DNA of 53,287 bases, from the NCBI GenBank assembly GCA_002069965.1, contig MWCI01000018.1, positions 1 through 53,287 on the forward strand, given 5' to 3'. Position 1 is the first letter of the stretch; each line of letters opens with the position of its first letter. The notes beneath the pieces were generated by a model that saw only the letters and a program-made list of their open reading frames with translations, did no database searches and was not told the origin of the DNA. A program made the translations under genes and the position numbers. Source of the DNA: Spirochaetes bacterium ADurb.Bin218. Its GTDB lineage: Bacteria; Spirochaetota; UBA4802; UBA5550. Shown in pieces: positions 15,849 to 24,278 of the stretch.

Positions 15849-16622
15849 TTATTCCATTTGCATAATCTCTTTAAAGTGCTTTACGTGATTTCTGCTAAGG
15901 GGAATTGGCTCTTCCTCATTTTGCAAAAATATTTGATATGCTCCATTGAACCACAGTTCAATATTTTTTATAAAGTTTATGTTTACTATATAGCTTTTGT
16001 GAGTTCTGACAAAGTTTTCTGGCAGAATTTCCTCAAGGTGCTGCAAAGTGTGTTTATAGTAAAATTTTCCATTTACAGTGACAAGGAAGGTCTTTTTATC
16101 ATCAGCATAGGCATATTTGATTTTATCTATTGGCACAGGGTAAAATTTTTCGTCTTTGCATACAGTTATGATGGAGGTATTTTTTTTATCCTTAAAATCC
16201 TTAAACAGTTCTTTAAGATTTTTTTGAGAAGAAGTTATAGAGTTAGATTTATCGGATTCAATAAGTTTTTTAACTCTTTCAATGCTGCTTTTAAGCCTTT
16301 CTGTTTCTATAGGTTTGAGTAGATAATCTATTGCATGGAGTTTAAAGGCCTTTATGGCATGGGAATCATAGGCTGTCACAAAGATAATATATGGAGGAGA
16401 AGTGGATTGGGTAAGAGTCTCTGCAACATCAATGCCAGAAAGAAGAGGCATCTGAATATCAATGAATATTAAATCTGGATTAAGCTCCTGGCAGAGTTTA
16501 AGAGCCATTTTACCATCAGAGGCCTCTGCGATGATTTCAATATCTTCATATTCCTCTTCAAGTAAAAATCTTAGCTCTGATCTTGCTGGTTCTTCATCGT
16601 CAATTATTATCACCTTTATCAT
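15849..16622 (-). CDS. LytTR-type response regulator
   Basis: 257 residues. The receiver domain (1-125) has the acidic pair DD at 8-9, phospho-acceptor D55 (LIFIDIQMP), Thr in FVTAYDS and Lys in YLLKPIE. A linker of charged residues leads to a LytTR DNA-binding domain (about 150-255; TVCKDEKFYPVPIDKIKYAYAD, ENFVRTHKSYIVNINFIKNIE, PLSRNHVKHFKEIM). Its ATG overlaps the kinase stop as TAATG, so the pair is coupled. It should activate the downstream cstA-like gene when the kinase signals substrate. The recognised DNA repeat is probably that at 15784-15812. Confidence 0.95.
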   Translation of the reverse strand: MIKVIIIDDEEPARSELRFLLEEEYEDIEIIAEASDGKMALKLCQELNPDLIFIDIQMPLLSGIDVAETLTQSTSPPYIIFVTAYDSHAIKAFKLHAIDYLLKPIETERLKSSIERVKKLIESDKSNSITSSQKNLKELFKDFKDKKNTSIITVCKDEKFYPVPIDKIKYAYADDKKTFLVTVNGKFYYKHTLQHLEEILPENFVRTHKSYIVNINFIKNIELWFNGAYQIFLQNEEEPIPLSRNHVKHFKEIMQME

Positions 16623-18301
16623 TAAGCTGCTCCAGGTATTGTTAGATAAACACTTGTGCCTTTGCCCTCTGTGCTTCTAAGTTTAAGTCCATAGGAAGGC
16701 CCATATTTGCAAATAAGCCTTTTGTGAACATTTTTAATTCCAACTGATTTAGAGCATGTGGTTTCGTCAAAGATATGATTTAGTTTTTCTTCATTAATCC
16801 CAATTCCATCATCCTCAACAGAGATAAAAATATCATTTCCATTTTTTTGAGCTTTTATTTCTATTGTTCCTCCTTCAACTTTTTGCAGAAGTCCATGTTT
16901 AAGGGCATTTTCCACCAGAGGCTGAAGAGTAAAAGGGGGGATAGTGCAATTTATATCATCTGGTACATCTATTATGACTTTTAGCTTTTCTCCAAAGCGT
17001 GCCTTTTCTATTTCCAGATAATTTTTTATATTTTGAATTTCATCGGAAAGCAAGATCTCTTCACTATGGTTAAGGCTATTGCGGAAATATGCACCAAGTT
17101 TTACAAGGAGTTCCCTTGCTTTATCTGGACTTGTGCGTATAAGGGAAATTATTGTATTAAGGGAATTAAATAGAAAGTGAGGATTTATCTGAGCCTGTAA
17201 GGCCTTTAGCTCAGAGATATTCAGTAGTTTTGCCTGTTCTTCAATTCTGCTGAGCTCAATTTGAGTAGAGAAAAGAGAGGCAAGCCCTTCTGCAAGTTCA
17301 ACATCTACAGGAGTAATAGAGTTTTCCCCTGTTTTATAAATTTTCAGTGAGCCAATTACATTATCCTTTTCCATCAAGGGAACAATTACCGCGCTGTTGA
17401 GAAGGCACTCTTTGTGTGAACAGGAGATATCGTCTTTTTTATTCGCTATTCTTGATTTCCCATCTTTTAATACGTTTTTTGTTATCATAGTTACAAGGGG
17501 ACTGCCCGGTATATGGTGGTCATCCCCTATGCCAACATGGGCAAGGATCATCTCGAGGTTTGTAAATGAAACAGCAGATGCCCCTGTGGTATCCTTTATT
17601 ATTTTTGCAGCCTCAGTAGCTGTTTTTATGTTAAATCCCTTTCGAAAAATATTTATTGTTTTGTGTGCAATCTCAAGAACAACCTTTGACTGGCTTGCTG
17701 CAATTTTATCCCTCTCATTTGCTATCATATCAACTATGGCAATTAGCATGCTGATCCCTATAGCATTTGCCACAATCATAGGAAGACCTATAAGAGATAC
17801 GAGCTGAAGTGCAGATTCAAAGGGCTTAACCATAATAAGTAATATCATCATCTGCATTGTTTCAGCAAGAGCACCTGTCCATAAGGCAAAGAGCCATCTT
17901 GGATTTGATTTGTGGAAGGCATTGCTTAGAATACCTGCAAGAGTACCCTCAAGGATGGTGGAGACCATACATGGAAAGGCTGTAAATCCTCCAATATCTA
18001 TTACCCATCTGTGGAAGCCTGCAATAAAGCCAGAGAGTATGCCAACTACAGGACCTCCTATGAGACCACCAACAAAGACTCCAACTACACGAGCATTTGC
18101 AAGTGCGCCCATTACGGGAATGCCTGTGTATGTCTTTAATATACCAAAAAGACCAAAAAATATAGAAAGAATTATTAAATGTTTAATGGGTAGCTTATCC
18201 CTTGTTATTAATCTTTTAAAGAAATTAAAGCGTGATAAAATCACAGCTACAAGGACTATGCTGCCAATTTGATTTACCAGTTCTTCCAGTATAGTAATCA
18301 T
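16622..18301 (-). CDS. LytS/BtsS-type sensor histidine kinase
   Basis: 559 residues. The N-terminal 195 residues are a 5TM-5TMR_LYT membrane sensor (VMGALANARVVGVFVGGLIGGPVVGILSGF in short parts). A GAF domain follows (about 215-350) with the Cys-containing segment DISCSHKECLLNSAVIVPL, then the phospho-acceptor H375 in INPHFLFNSLNTI and a HATPase domain (PLVENALKHG; DDGIGI). AGAGG precedes the ATG. E. coli relatives BtsS and PyuS sense pyruvate and switch on BtsT and YhjX. Here the kinase, regulator and CstA transporter lie in a row on one strand, so pyruvate or a similar small nutrient is the likely cue. Confidence 0.93.
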   Translation of the reverse strand: MITILEELVNQIGSIVLVAVILSRFNFFKRLITRDKLPIKHLIILSIFFGLFGILKTYTGIPVMGALANARVVGVFVGGLIGGPVVGILSGFIAGFHRWVIDIGGFTAFPCMVSTILEGTLAGILSNAFHKSNPRWLFALWTGALAETMQMMILLIMVKPFESALQLVSLIGLPMIVANAIGISMLIAIVDMIANERDKIAASQSKVVLEIAHKTINIFRKGFNIKTATEAAKIIKDTTGASAVSFTNLEMILAHVGIGDDHHIPGSPLVTMITKNVLKDGKSRIANKKDDISCSHKECLLNSAVIVPLMEKDNVIGSLKIYKTGENSITPVDVELAEGLASLFSTQIELSRIEEQAKLLNISELKALQAQINPHFLFNSLNTIISLIRTSPDKARELLVKLGAYFRNSLNHSEEILLSDEIQNIKNYLEIEKARFGEKLKVIIDVPDDINCTIPPFTLQPLVENALKHGLLQKVEGGTIEIKAQKNGNDIFISVEDDGIGINEEKLNHIFDETTCSKSVGIKNVHKRLICKYGPSYGLKLRSTEGKGTSVYLTIPGAA

Positions 18302-18416
18302 CTCAAGAACCTCTTTGTGATGTCTTAGATTATTAAGAGTATATTGTCAAGAAAGAGTTTTTGAAATTTTTTTGAATTTAACTTTAAGGAATTTCCAAAA
18401 ATTTTGTATCACTCCC

Positions 18417-18445
18417 TTGATTTTTTTGTATATTATAAATATAGT
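18417..18445 (+). promoter_or_regulatory. Probable hemerythrin promoter
   Basis: TTGATT (18417-18422), a 17-bp spacer and TATAGT (18440-18445) give a good sigma-70 promoter about 40 bp before the hemerythrin ATG. Confidence 0.5.
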
Positions 18446-18486
18446 AAAACCTTTAAATGAGTTAACACAGTTTTGAGGAGATTTTT

Positions 18487-18894
18487 ATGGATTACATTAA
18501 ATGGACTGATGATTTAAGTGTAGGGGTTGAGCTTTTTGACAACGAGCATAAGGAACTTGTAAGATTGGTTAATGATCTTAATCAGCTTATTTTTGTTGGA
18601 GATAAGGTCTCAGCAATGGAAAAGGCTCTGGCAGGGCTTATTGAATACACGAAGACTCACTTCGCAGATGAAGAAAAGTATATGGTCAAATACAATTATC
18701 CTGATTATCAAAAACATAAAGATGAGCACGAAAAACTTACAGCTAAGGTGCTTGATTTTCAAAAGAGACTCACAGAAGGGAAGGCAAATTTTTCCATTGA
18801 GTTAATAAATTTTTTGAGGGATTGGCTAATTCATCATATACAGGGAAGTGACATGCACTATAAAGCTTTCTTTAACGGTAAAGGAGTGAAATAG
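18487..18894 (+). CDS. Bacteriohemerythrin
   Basis: 135 residues, one four-helix hemerythrin domain. All diiron ligands are present: H21 (DNEHKELV), H58 and E62 (THFADEE), H77 and H81 (KHKDEHEKL), H117 (LIHHI) and D122 (SDMHYK). It reversibly binds oxygen at a non-heme diiron site in the cytoplasm, and in anaerobes and microaerophiles it is thought to buffer or sense oxygen. It has its own promoter and a terminator that runs into the 3' end of the converging miaA. GAGGAG lies 9 bp upstream of the ATG. Confidence 0.97.
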   Translation: MDYIKWTDDLSVGVELFDNEHKELVRLVNDLNQLIFVGDKVSAMEKALAGLIEYTKTHFADEEKYMVKYNYPDYQKHKDEHEKLTAKVLDFQKRLTEGKANFSIELINFLRDWLIHHIQGSDMHYKAFFNGKGVK

Positions 18895-18933
18895 CATTTA
18901 TACACAAATTATACACAAATGCTATGTTTTTTT
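18891..18933 (+). terminator. Terminator of the hemerythrin gene
   Basis: ATAGCATTT (18891-18899) pairs with AAATGCTAT (18917-18925), followed by G and seven Ts. The loop contains a tandem ATACACAAAT-type repeat. The hairpin overlaps the hemerythrin stop and the last codons of miaA. Confidence 0.7.
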
Positions 18934-19832
18934 ATTAGCTCCATAGCAAGGAGGGGGTTTGCTTCATTTATCCAGTTGATCTTTAAACCCCTCCTTTCCA
19001 TTCCTCGAAACCAGGTCATCTGCCTTTTGGCAAACCTATGAATCTCAGTTTTAAGCTTAGTCATCATCTCATCAAGATCTATTTCATTTTGCAGATACAT
19101 AGCACAGTAGCGATATTCAAGCCCTAATTTATAAAGTTTTTGATAGGTGACCCCTCTATCAAGAAGCATCTTTACCTCTTCTATCATTCCCTCTTTAAGT
19201 CTCTGGTCAAGTCGCCTGTCTATTCGCTTGATCAATTCTTCTCTTGGGATTGATATTCCTATTATCAGGGGTTTTAGTTTAAGATTTTCTTGTATTTTAG
19301 GGATCTCATTAAATTTCATATAACGAGCAATTTCTATTCCTCTTATGATACGTCTTTTGCTTGAGAGATCTGTGGAGAAGTAAACCTCTGATGATTCTCT
19401 TTGCAAGATCTCTATGAGCTCTTCCTTTGAGAGATCCTCAAGGCGCTCTCTTAAGGCTTTATCCTCAGGGGCATCAGGTAGATTATATCCTTTTAAGGCA
19501 GATTCAATGTAAAGTCCTGAGCCTCCACAAAGGATCGGAATTTTTTTTCTTGATATTACATCCCTGTAGGCATTTTTAAAGTCATTTATATATCTAAACA
19601 AGTTATAATCCTCCAGTGGCAGGACTATGTCTATGAGGTGATATTGCACATTGCCAGAGGGCCTGTTGTATTCAACAAGGTCTTTCCCTGTTCCAATATC
19701 CATCCACTTATATACCTGTCTTGAGTCTCCAGAGATTATCTCTCCATCTATATCAGTAGCAATTTCTACAGCAAGTCTTGTTTTGCCAGATGCTGTTGGG
19801 CCTATTATAGCTATTATGTTATATTCTTCCAT
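18909..19832 (-). CDS. miaA: tRNA dimethylallyltransferase
   Basis: 307 residues, typical length. The N-terminal P-loop GPTASGKT is at 11-18, followed by ISGDSRQVYKWMDIGTGKD and PILCGGSGLYIESAL, all hallmarks of MiaA. The C-terminal part has the tRNA-binding LGLEYRY and IHRFAKRQMTWFRGM motifs. The enzyme adds a dimethylallyl group to N6 of A37 in tRNAs reading UNN codons. It is a single gene, converging on hemerythrin with its 3' end inside that gene's terminator hairpin. Confidence 0.97.
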   Translation of the reverse strand: MEEYNIIAIIGPTASGKTRLAVEIATDIDGEIISGDSRQVYKWMDIGTGKDLVEYNRPSGNVQYHLIDIVLPLEDYNLFRYINDFKNAYRDVISRKKIPILCGGSGLYIESALKGYNLPDAPEDKALRERLEDLSKEELIEILQRESSEVYFSTDLSSKRRIIRGIEIARYMKFNEIPKIQENLKLKPLIIGISIPREELIKRIDRRLDQRLKEGMIEEVKMLLDRGVTYQKLYKLGLEYRYCAMYLQNEIDLDEMMTKLKTEIHRFAKRQMTWFRGMERRGLKINWINEANPLLAMELIKKHSICV

Positions 19833-19985
19833 GATCGTTTCGGAGTTTTATGGTTTTTAGGTCATATTCTTGAGAATACATCACAAAAGCAAAAATATTT
19901 TTTATAGTAATAATAAATTATTTACAATTCAATGGCTCTTTGATATAATAAATTAAAATAAATAAATTTTTCAAGTGATTTGGTT

Positions 19986-22010
19986 ATGGTGACAAAGCTT
20001 TCAATATCCTTTATTCCCTTATTGATTTTTTATCTTGTCTATTTTAGATATTTCACAGGTCTGGGCCATGCTGTTTCAAAATACTTCACAGCTTTTTTAA
20101 CAGGAATTGCCTATGCCCTTTTTTTAATACTTATAGGAGCTACTATTTCACAATTTTTGTATGTAGTAAACCCTGTGATGAGAGGCTTTCTTACAGCAGG
20201 AACTGTTGAGAAGCTGGGAGCTGTAATTGTTTTATATGTCATCTTAAGGAAGTTCCCTGAGTTCTCTGTTACTGATGGTATAATAACAGGAATGTTCTTT
20301 GGCCTTGGATTTGCCTGTATAGAAAACTTTTTTTATGCCCTTGAGCTTGATAGTTCTATTTTGTATATAAGGATGATATTTTCTGTTCCAATTCACATCA
20401 CAACATGTGGGATTATAGGATTTTATTTAAGTATTGGCAAGCTTTCATGGTCATGGTGGAACATTCTTTTTTATTGCATAAAGGCCTTTGTTTTTCCTGT
20501 TTTGATTCATGGCTTTTTTGATGCAGCTTTGCTTGCTGGAGGATTTTTTACATATCTGGCAGCTCCAATTGTAATATTTTCTGTTACCCTTCTTGAAATA
20601 GTTCTTGCCCGTTCTCAGAGCTTTTATCCAGAAAAGAAACTCAGGCTTATGAGTATGAACTTTGAGGAGTGGATTTGCAAGGATAGACAGCCAAGATATG
20701 ACCGCTGGGTAAAGAGATACACAGGGATATTAAAATCAAGTCCAGCACCATTTTTCAATTGGAACCCTGGTGTATTTAGATTCCTCTTTGTTGTTGTTAT
20801 GATAGGCCTTGCCTCTTCAGGTATGAACTTATATAAGAATCTTGATGACATTTATAAATTACCACTTTTGAGAGAGGAGGCTATATCAGTATTTGTTTTG
20901 TTTCCAATATCTGTAGCATTGGTGCTTATGATAAGTGGAGCTGTTAACCCAATGTATTTTGTTAAAAGCCTTATTCGACTTCCAATAATTGCTGATGTCG
21001 AGATTATATCCGATGGAGTTGTCCAGGAATGGACTGTTACTAATGATTTAACATCTTCCACCTGTTTTCTGCAAACAACAGAATCCCTTGGAACTGGAAA
21101 GGAAATATTTTTACGCTTCAAAATATCAAATGTTGAGTCTTCTATAATTAAAGGAAATGTTGTGTGGGAAAACCATACATTGCGTCATGAACCCTTTGGT
21201 TCTATAATAAGGATAAAGGCTCGAAGCCTGTGGTTTTTTATATTTATTATTCGATATAATATAGTTCGCTATTGGAAAGGCGCTGTTTTTATATTTAAGC
21301 TTCCAGGTTTTGATCAGATTAAGAGTTTTTTTTACAAGCCCCTTGTTATATCACAGGATGAGGAGATTTATGAGGCAGGTTCCATTATTTTCCGAGAGGG
21401 AGATGTCGGTGATAAATTTTATCTTATAAAAAAGGGACGAGTTATATTCTATAAAAAAAATGATGATGGAGAGATCATTACTGTTCATACTGCAACAACA
21501 GGGGAGTTTTTTGGGGAGCTTGCAGTTTTAGGAGATGAAAAGATAAGAAATGCCACAGCTTTATGTGCAACAGATACAATACTATCAGTTGCAACAAGGG
21601 ATAACCTTGATGTACTCTTAACCAATAATCCAGGATTTGCCATAGATCTGCTTGAGACTCTTGTTAACAGGGTTGTACTTTCTGAGAAGATCTTTGTGGA
21701 AAGAATAAAAAAGCTGGAAGAGGTTAAAAATGAGAATCAAAGATTGATGCATGTTGCTGTTATGCTTATGCTTATTGGCCTTGGCTTTGATCCCTCACGG
21801 CGGGGTCTTGACATGAATGTAGATGCAAAGAGAGTGAGAAACTTTATACGAAAGATGGATGACCTTGGAGCTGCACAGATGGCGGATCTATTTATTACAA
21901 GACAGAGTCTACTCAGGCAGGGTAAAGATCCAAAGGATGATGAAAGCTTTATGGAAAAGGTAAGATTAATATTTTCAGATCCCTCCCTTGAGGAAGATGA
22001 AACAGATTGA
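19986..22010 (+). CDS. PrsW-like membrane protein fused to a cyclic-nucleotide-binding domain
   Basis: 674 residues from ATG at 19986 (AAGTGA seven bases upstream); a TTG at 19980 is in frame. Residues 1-210 have about eight membrane segments with PrsW protease motifs: E75 in TVEKLG, ENFFYA (E113), PIHITTCG (H137) and HGFFDAA (H175, D179). The first motif lacks the second glutamate of the canonical EExxK, so activity is uncertain. After two more membrane helices, residues about 335-410 (VEIISDG, GTGKEIFLRFKI, GNVVW) resemble a PilZ-like barrel, weakly. A clear cNMP domain occupies about 455-560 (EAGSIIFREGDVGDKFYLIKKG, FFGELAVLGDEKIRNATALC). The order suggests a second-messenger-gated membrane protease. 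No partner gene is evident. Confidence 0.82.
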   Translation: MVTKLSISFIPLLIFYLVYFRYFTGLGHAVSKYFTAFLTGIAYALFLILIGATISQFLYVVNPVMRGFLTAGTVEKLGAVIVLYVILRKFPEFSVTDGIITGMFFGLGFACIENFFYALELDSSILYIRMIFSVPIHITTCGIIGFYLSIGKLSWSWWNILFYCIKAFVFPVLIHGFFDAALLAGGFFTYLAAPIVIFSVTLLEIVLARSQSFYPEKKLRLMSMNFEEWICKDRQPRYDRWVKRYTGILKSSPAPFFNWNPGVFRFLFVVVMIGLASSGMNLYKNLDDIYKLPLLREEAISVFVLFPISVALVLMISGAVNPMYFVKSLIRLPIIADVEIISDGVVQEWTVTNDLTSSTCFLQTTESLGTGKEIFLRFKISNVESSIIKGNVVWENHTLRHEPFGSIIRIKARSLWFFIFIIRYNIVRYWKGAVFIFKLPGFDQIKSFFYKPLVISQDEEIYEAGSIIFREGDVGDKFYLIKKGRVIFYKKNDDGEIITVHTATTGEFFGELAVLGDEKIRNATALCATDTILSVATRDNLDVLLTNNPGFAIDLLETLVNRVVLSEKIFVERIKKLEEVKNENQRLMHVAVMLMLIGLGFDPSRRGLDMNVDAKRVRNFIRKMDDLGAAQMADLFITRQSLLRQGKDPKDDESFMEKVRLIFSDPSLEEDETD

Positions 22011-22047
22011 GGAAGATAATTTATTTTTGTATATGTTTATTAATTAA

Positions 22048-22075
22048 AAAAGGCTGCCATGAGGCAGCCCCTTTT
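22048..22075. terminator. Bidirectional terminator between convergent genes
   Basis: GGCTGCC (22052-22058), ATGA loop and GGCAGCC (22063-22069) with A-rich left flank and CCTTTT right flank. On the minus strand the stem is followed by seven Ts, giving a strong terminator for the lipoprotein gene; the plus orientation is weaker. Confidence 0.8.
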
Positions 22076-22089
22076 AGAGGTGTTATTTT

Positions 22090-24012
22090 TTATAGAACTT
22101 CAGATTCTTTTCTTCTGTTCCTCATATAAATTCCACCTATTACTGCAGAGATTACAATAAAGGCTGTGAGGACAAAAATTCTGTTACCAGGTTTTGTCTT
22201 GAGCAGGTATGCAGTTAAGTTGGACTGCTTAACTTTCTTTATCTTAATGGATTTGATCTTTATGTTGGCATCATAAACATCCTTTTTATAAGAATCATTT
22301 ATCCATGTAAGATAAACAGTTGTATCACCTGCTGGGAAATTCATTGTGAAGGTTGCCTTTTTGTAACCCTTATCAGTTGCAGGTATTGCAACAGTTGCAG
22401 AATCATATTCAGAATCAACCTCTAACTTGAATTCTTTGTAGTTTTCAGGGAGAGGTAGAGTTCCGTGATTGGTTGCAACTATAGTAACCTGATATTGGCC
22501 TTCTTCCATATTCTTGAAGGTATAGCCTATTACCTGGTTAGCCCAGAAGGTATAAGCTTCATGCTTGTCAAAGAACCATCTGCCATCTGTAAAGCTGTAT
22601 TGGTCGCCTTTAAATTTAGCAACAGTTCTCACCTTTTTAACAGGATCTTTTATCTTAATGAGAGCTACTTTCTTGATGTTAACGTTAGCATCATATACGT
22701 CTTTCAGATAAGCGTCGTTTTTCCAGAGAATGTTGAGGCTTGTTCCAGCCATTTTGTCCAGCTTAAGTATAGCACTTCCTCTGAAGTATGCTTTATCAGA
22801 AGCCTTAACAGATATTGATGCTACCTGCTCACCACCATTTTCAATTGAGAAATTGAATCTGTCATAGTCATCAGGGAGCGTACCAATATTTTTGGCAACT
22901 ATAACAAGTCTATACCAGCCTGGTTCGCCGCCTTTAATGTTGAGGAAAAGGTTTTGATTTGCCCAGTAGGTAACTATACCACCAGTCTTTGTTCCACCGT
23001 TCCCTATCATAGAACGGAGATCTGCAATTTTCTTTCTGAGAACCTTAATCTTTGCAGCAGCCTCTTCTTTTTTAGCTTTTAAGTCAGCAAGCTTTTCTGC
23101 AGCTGCAGCATTTTTGTCTTTTAAAGCGTTCTCTGATTTTCCAGGAAGCTCATCTTTTTTTGCAAGGCCAGCAGGAATGTTAGCATTAGTAGCTGCCTCT
23201 TTTTCTGCTTCAAGAATAGCCTTTTCAAGTTCTTTGTAGCTATCTCTTGTTGCTTTAATCTCTTTTCTAAGCTCAGCGATCTGGGCCTTAATTGCAGCAA
23301 CGTCAACACCTGGTGCAAGATCCTTTTCTGCAACCTCATACCATTTGCCCTGAGAAGAGTCAAGTTCATAGGCCAATTTGCTTTGATCTACAGCTTCATC
23401 ATTTGCCAGATCCTCAGCAGTTGAACCTGCACCTGAATCTTCATTCCCTGCAACAACAGCTACCTCGTCCTCTGTTACAACGCCAGTTTCTGTTGCCACA
23501 TCAGCAGTAGTTGTTGTTCCTTCCTCTGAAGATACAGTTGTTCCTTCTTCTGTTGTAGTTGCTGTTCCACCTGCAATTTCTTCTACCACTGTGATAGTAT
23601 CATCTGTCACAAGTATTGCAGCTACATCTTCTGTAATTGTTTCTGTGTCTGTGGTTTCTGTAACTGTATTTGCCACATCAACTCCAGGATTGTCAGTTGT
23701 TCCTGCAGCGGTGGTAGTTCCAGTATCAGTTCCTGTATCAACAGTTCCTTCAATTGTAGTATTAACCTCTGGCTCAACAACAACACCCTCAGAAGCTGTA
23801 GTTGTTCCTACAACTGCTTCATTTGTGGTGCTATCTGCAACCTGATTTGTCACAATTGCAGCATCTGTTGAGCCTATTACTGCTTCAGATGTATTATCTG
23901 GAGAAATATCCGGTCCGCCAGCACCTACATTACTTCCCCCACCTCCACCGCAGGAAAAGAGAAAGCCTGCAAGAGCAAGGGATAAAATTGGAATTAAAAG
24001 TTTCTTTACCAT
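22090..24012 (-). CDS. Large lipoprotein with Thr/Glu-rich stalk, coiled coil, two CBM-like repeats and a C-terminal membrane helix
   Basis: 640 residues; AAGGAG precedes the ATG. A lipobox ends at C21 (FLFSC) and is followed by five glycines. Residues 33-205 are a low-complexity Thr/Val/Glu/Asp stalk. Residues about 225-335 are a charged coiled coil. Two related modules follow (about 345-455 and 475-600), each with a Trp-Ala-Asn-Gln start, NIGTLPDDY or NHGTLPLPENY in the middle and a KNDAYLKDVYDANV or INDSYKKDVYDANI end; these look like carbohydrate-binding beta-sandwiches with a calcium-type Asp/Asn site. The tail (607-629) is a membrane helix followed by MRNRRKESEVL, like a sorting or processing tail. 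Surface adhesion or polysaccharide binding is inferred. Confidence 0.78.
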   Translation of the reverse strand: MVKKLLIPILSLALAGFLFSCGGGGGSNVGAGGPDISPDNTSEAVIGSTDAAIVTNQVADSTTNEAVVGTTTASEGVVVEPEVNTTIEGTVDTGTDTGTTTAAGTTDNPGVDVANTVTETTDTETITEDVAAILVTDDTITVVEEIAGGTATTTEEGTTVSSEEGTTTTADVATETGVVTEDEVAVVAGNEDSGAGSTAEDLANDEAVDQSKLAYELDSSQGKWYEVAEKDLAPGVDVAAIKAQIAELRKEIKATRDSYKELEKAILEAEKEAATNANIPAGLAKKDELPGKSENALKDKNAAAAEKLADLKAKKEEAAAKIKVLRKKIADLRSMIGNGGTKTGGIVTYWANQNLFLNIKGGEPGWYRLVIVAKNIGTLPDDYDRFNFSIENGGEQVASISVKASDKAYFRGSAILKLDKMAGTSLNILWKNDAYLKDVYDANVNIKKVALIKIKDPVKKVRTVAKFKGDQYSFTDGRWFFDKHEAYTFWANQVIGYTFKNMEEGQYQVTIVATNHGTLPLPENYKEFKLEVDSEYDSATVAIPATDKGYKKATFTMNFPAGDTTVYLTWINDSYKKDVYDANIKIKSIKIKKVKQSNLTAYLLKTKPGNRIFVLTAFIVISAVIGGIYMRNRRKESEVL

Positions 24013-24044
24013 TTAAGTTCTCCTTAAATTTACTTTACTAAGGA

Positions 24045-24073
24045 CAAATATAATAAATAATAAAAAATGTCAA
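24045..24073 (-). promoter_or_regulatory. Probable promoter of the large lipoprotein gene
   Basis: On the minus strand a perfect -35 TTGACA (24068-24073) is followed after 15-17 bp by TATATT/TATTTG (about 24045-24052). It lies about 35 bp before the start codon. Confidence 0.6.
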
Positions 24074-24080
24074 ATTTTTT

Positions 24081-24102
24081 AAAGCCCAAATGGGCTTTTT
24101 TT
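24081..24102 (+). terminator. Plus-strand terminator hairpin upstream of rmuC
   Basis: AAAGCCC (24081-24087) and GGGCTTT (24092-24098) with AAAT loop and T run to 24102. It is oriented to stop plus-strand transcription, although the gene to its left is on the minus strand. Confidence 0.65.
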
Positions 24103-24150
24103 GTAAAATATTGAAAAATTTTTTAAAAAGAACAAAAAATTGAGTTTTAC

Positions 24151-24171
24151 CGACTAATAAGTCGTTTTTTT
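24151..24171 (+). terminator. Second plus-strand terminator-like hairpin
   Basis: CGACT (24151-24155), AATA loop, AGTCG (24160-24164), then seven Ts. The stem is short. It is the second plus-strand stop in the same intergenic region, before the rmuC start. Confidence 0.5.
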
Positions 24172-24278
24172 GGAGTAAATTTTTTTTAATTTTTGGAACT
24201 CAGGTTTTTTTATTGATTTTTTTGTTGAAAAATACTAAATATAAGTTTAGCTTGATTTTTAAAAAATTGGAGTTTTTT

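Noticed and set aside
23591-23845. Val/Ser-rich plus-strand ORF inside the lipoprotein gene
   Set aside because: It is the antisense image of the Thr/Glu-rich stalk and has no ribosome site or homology.
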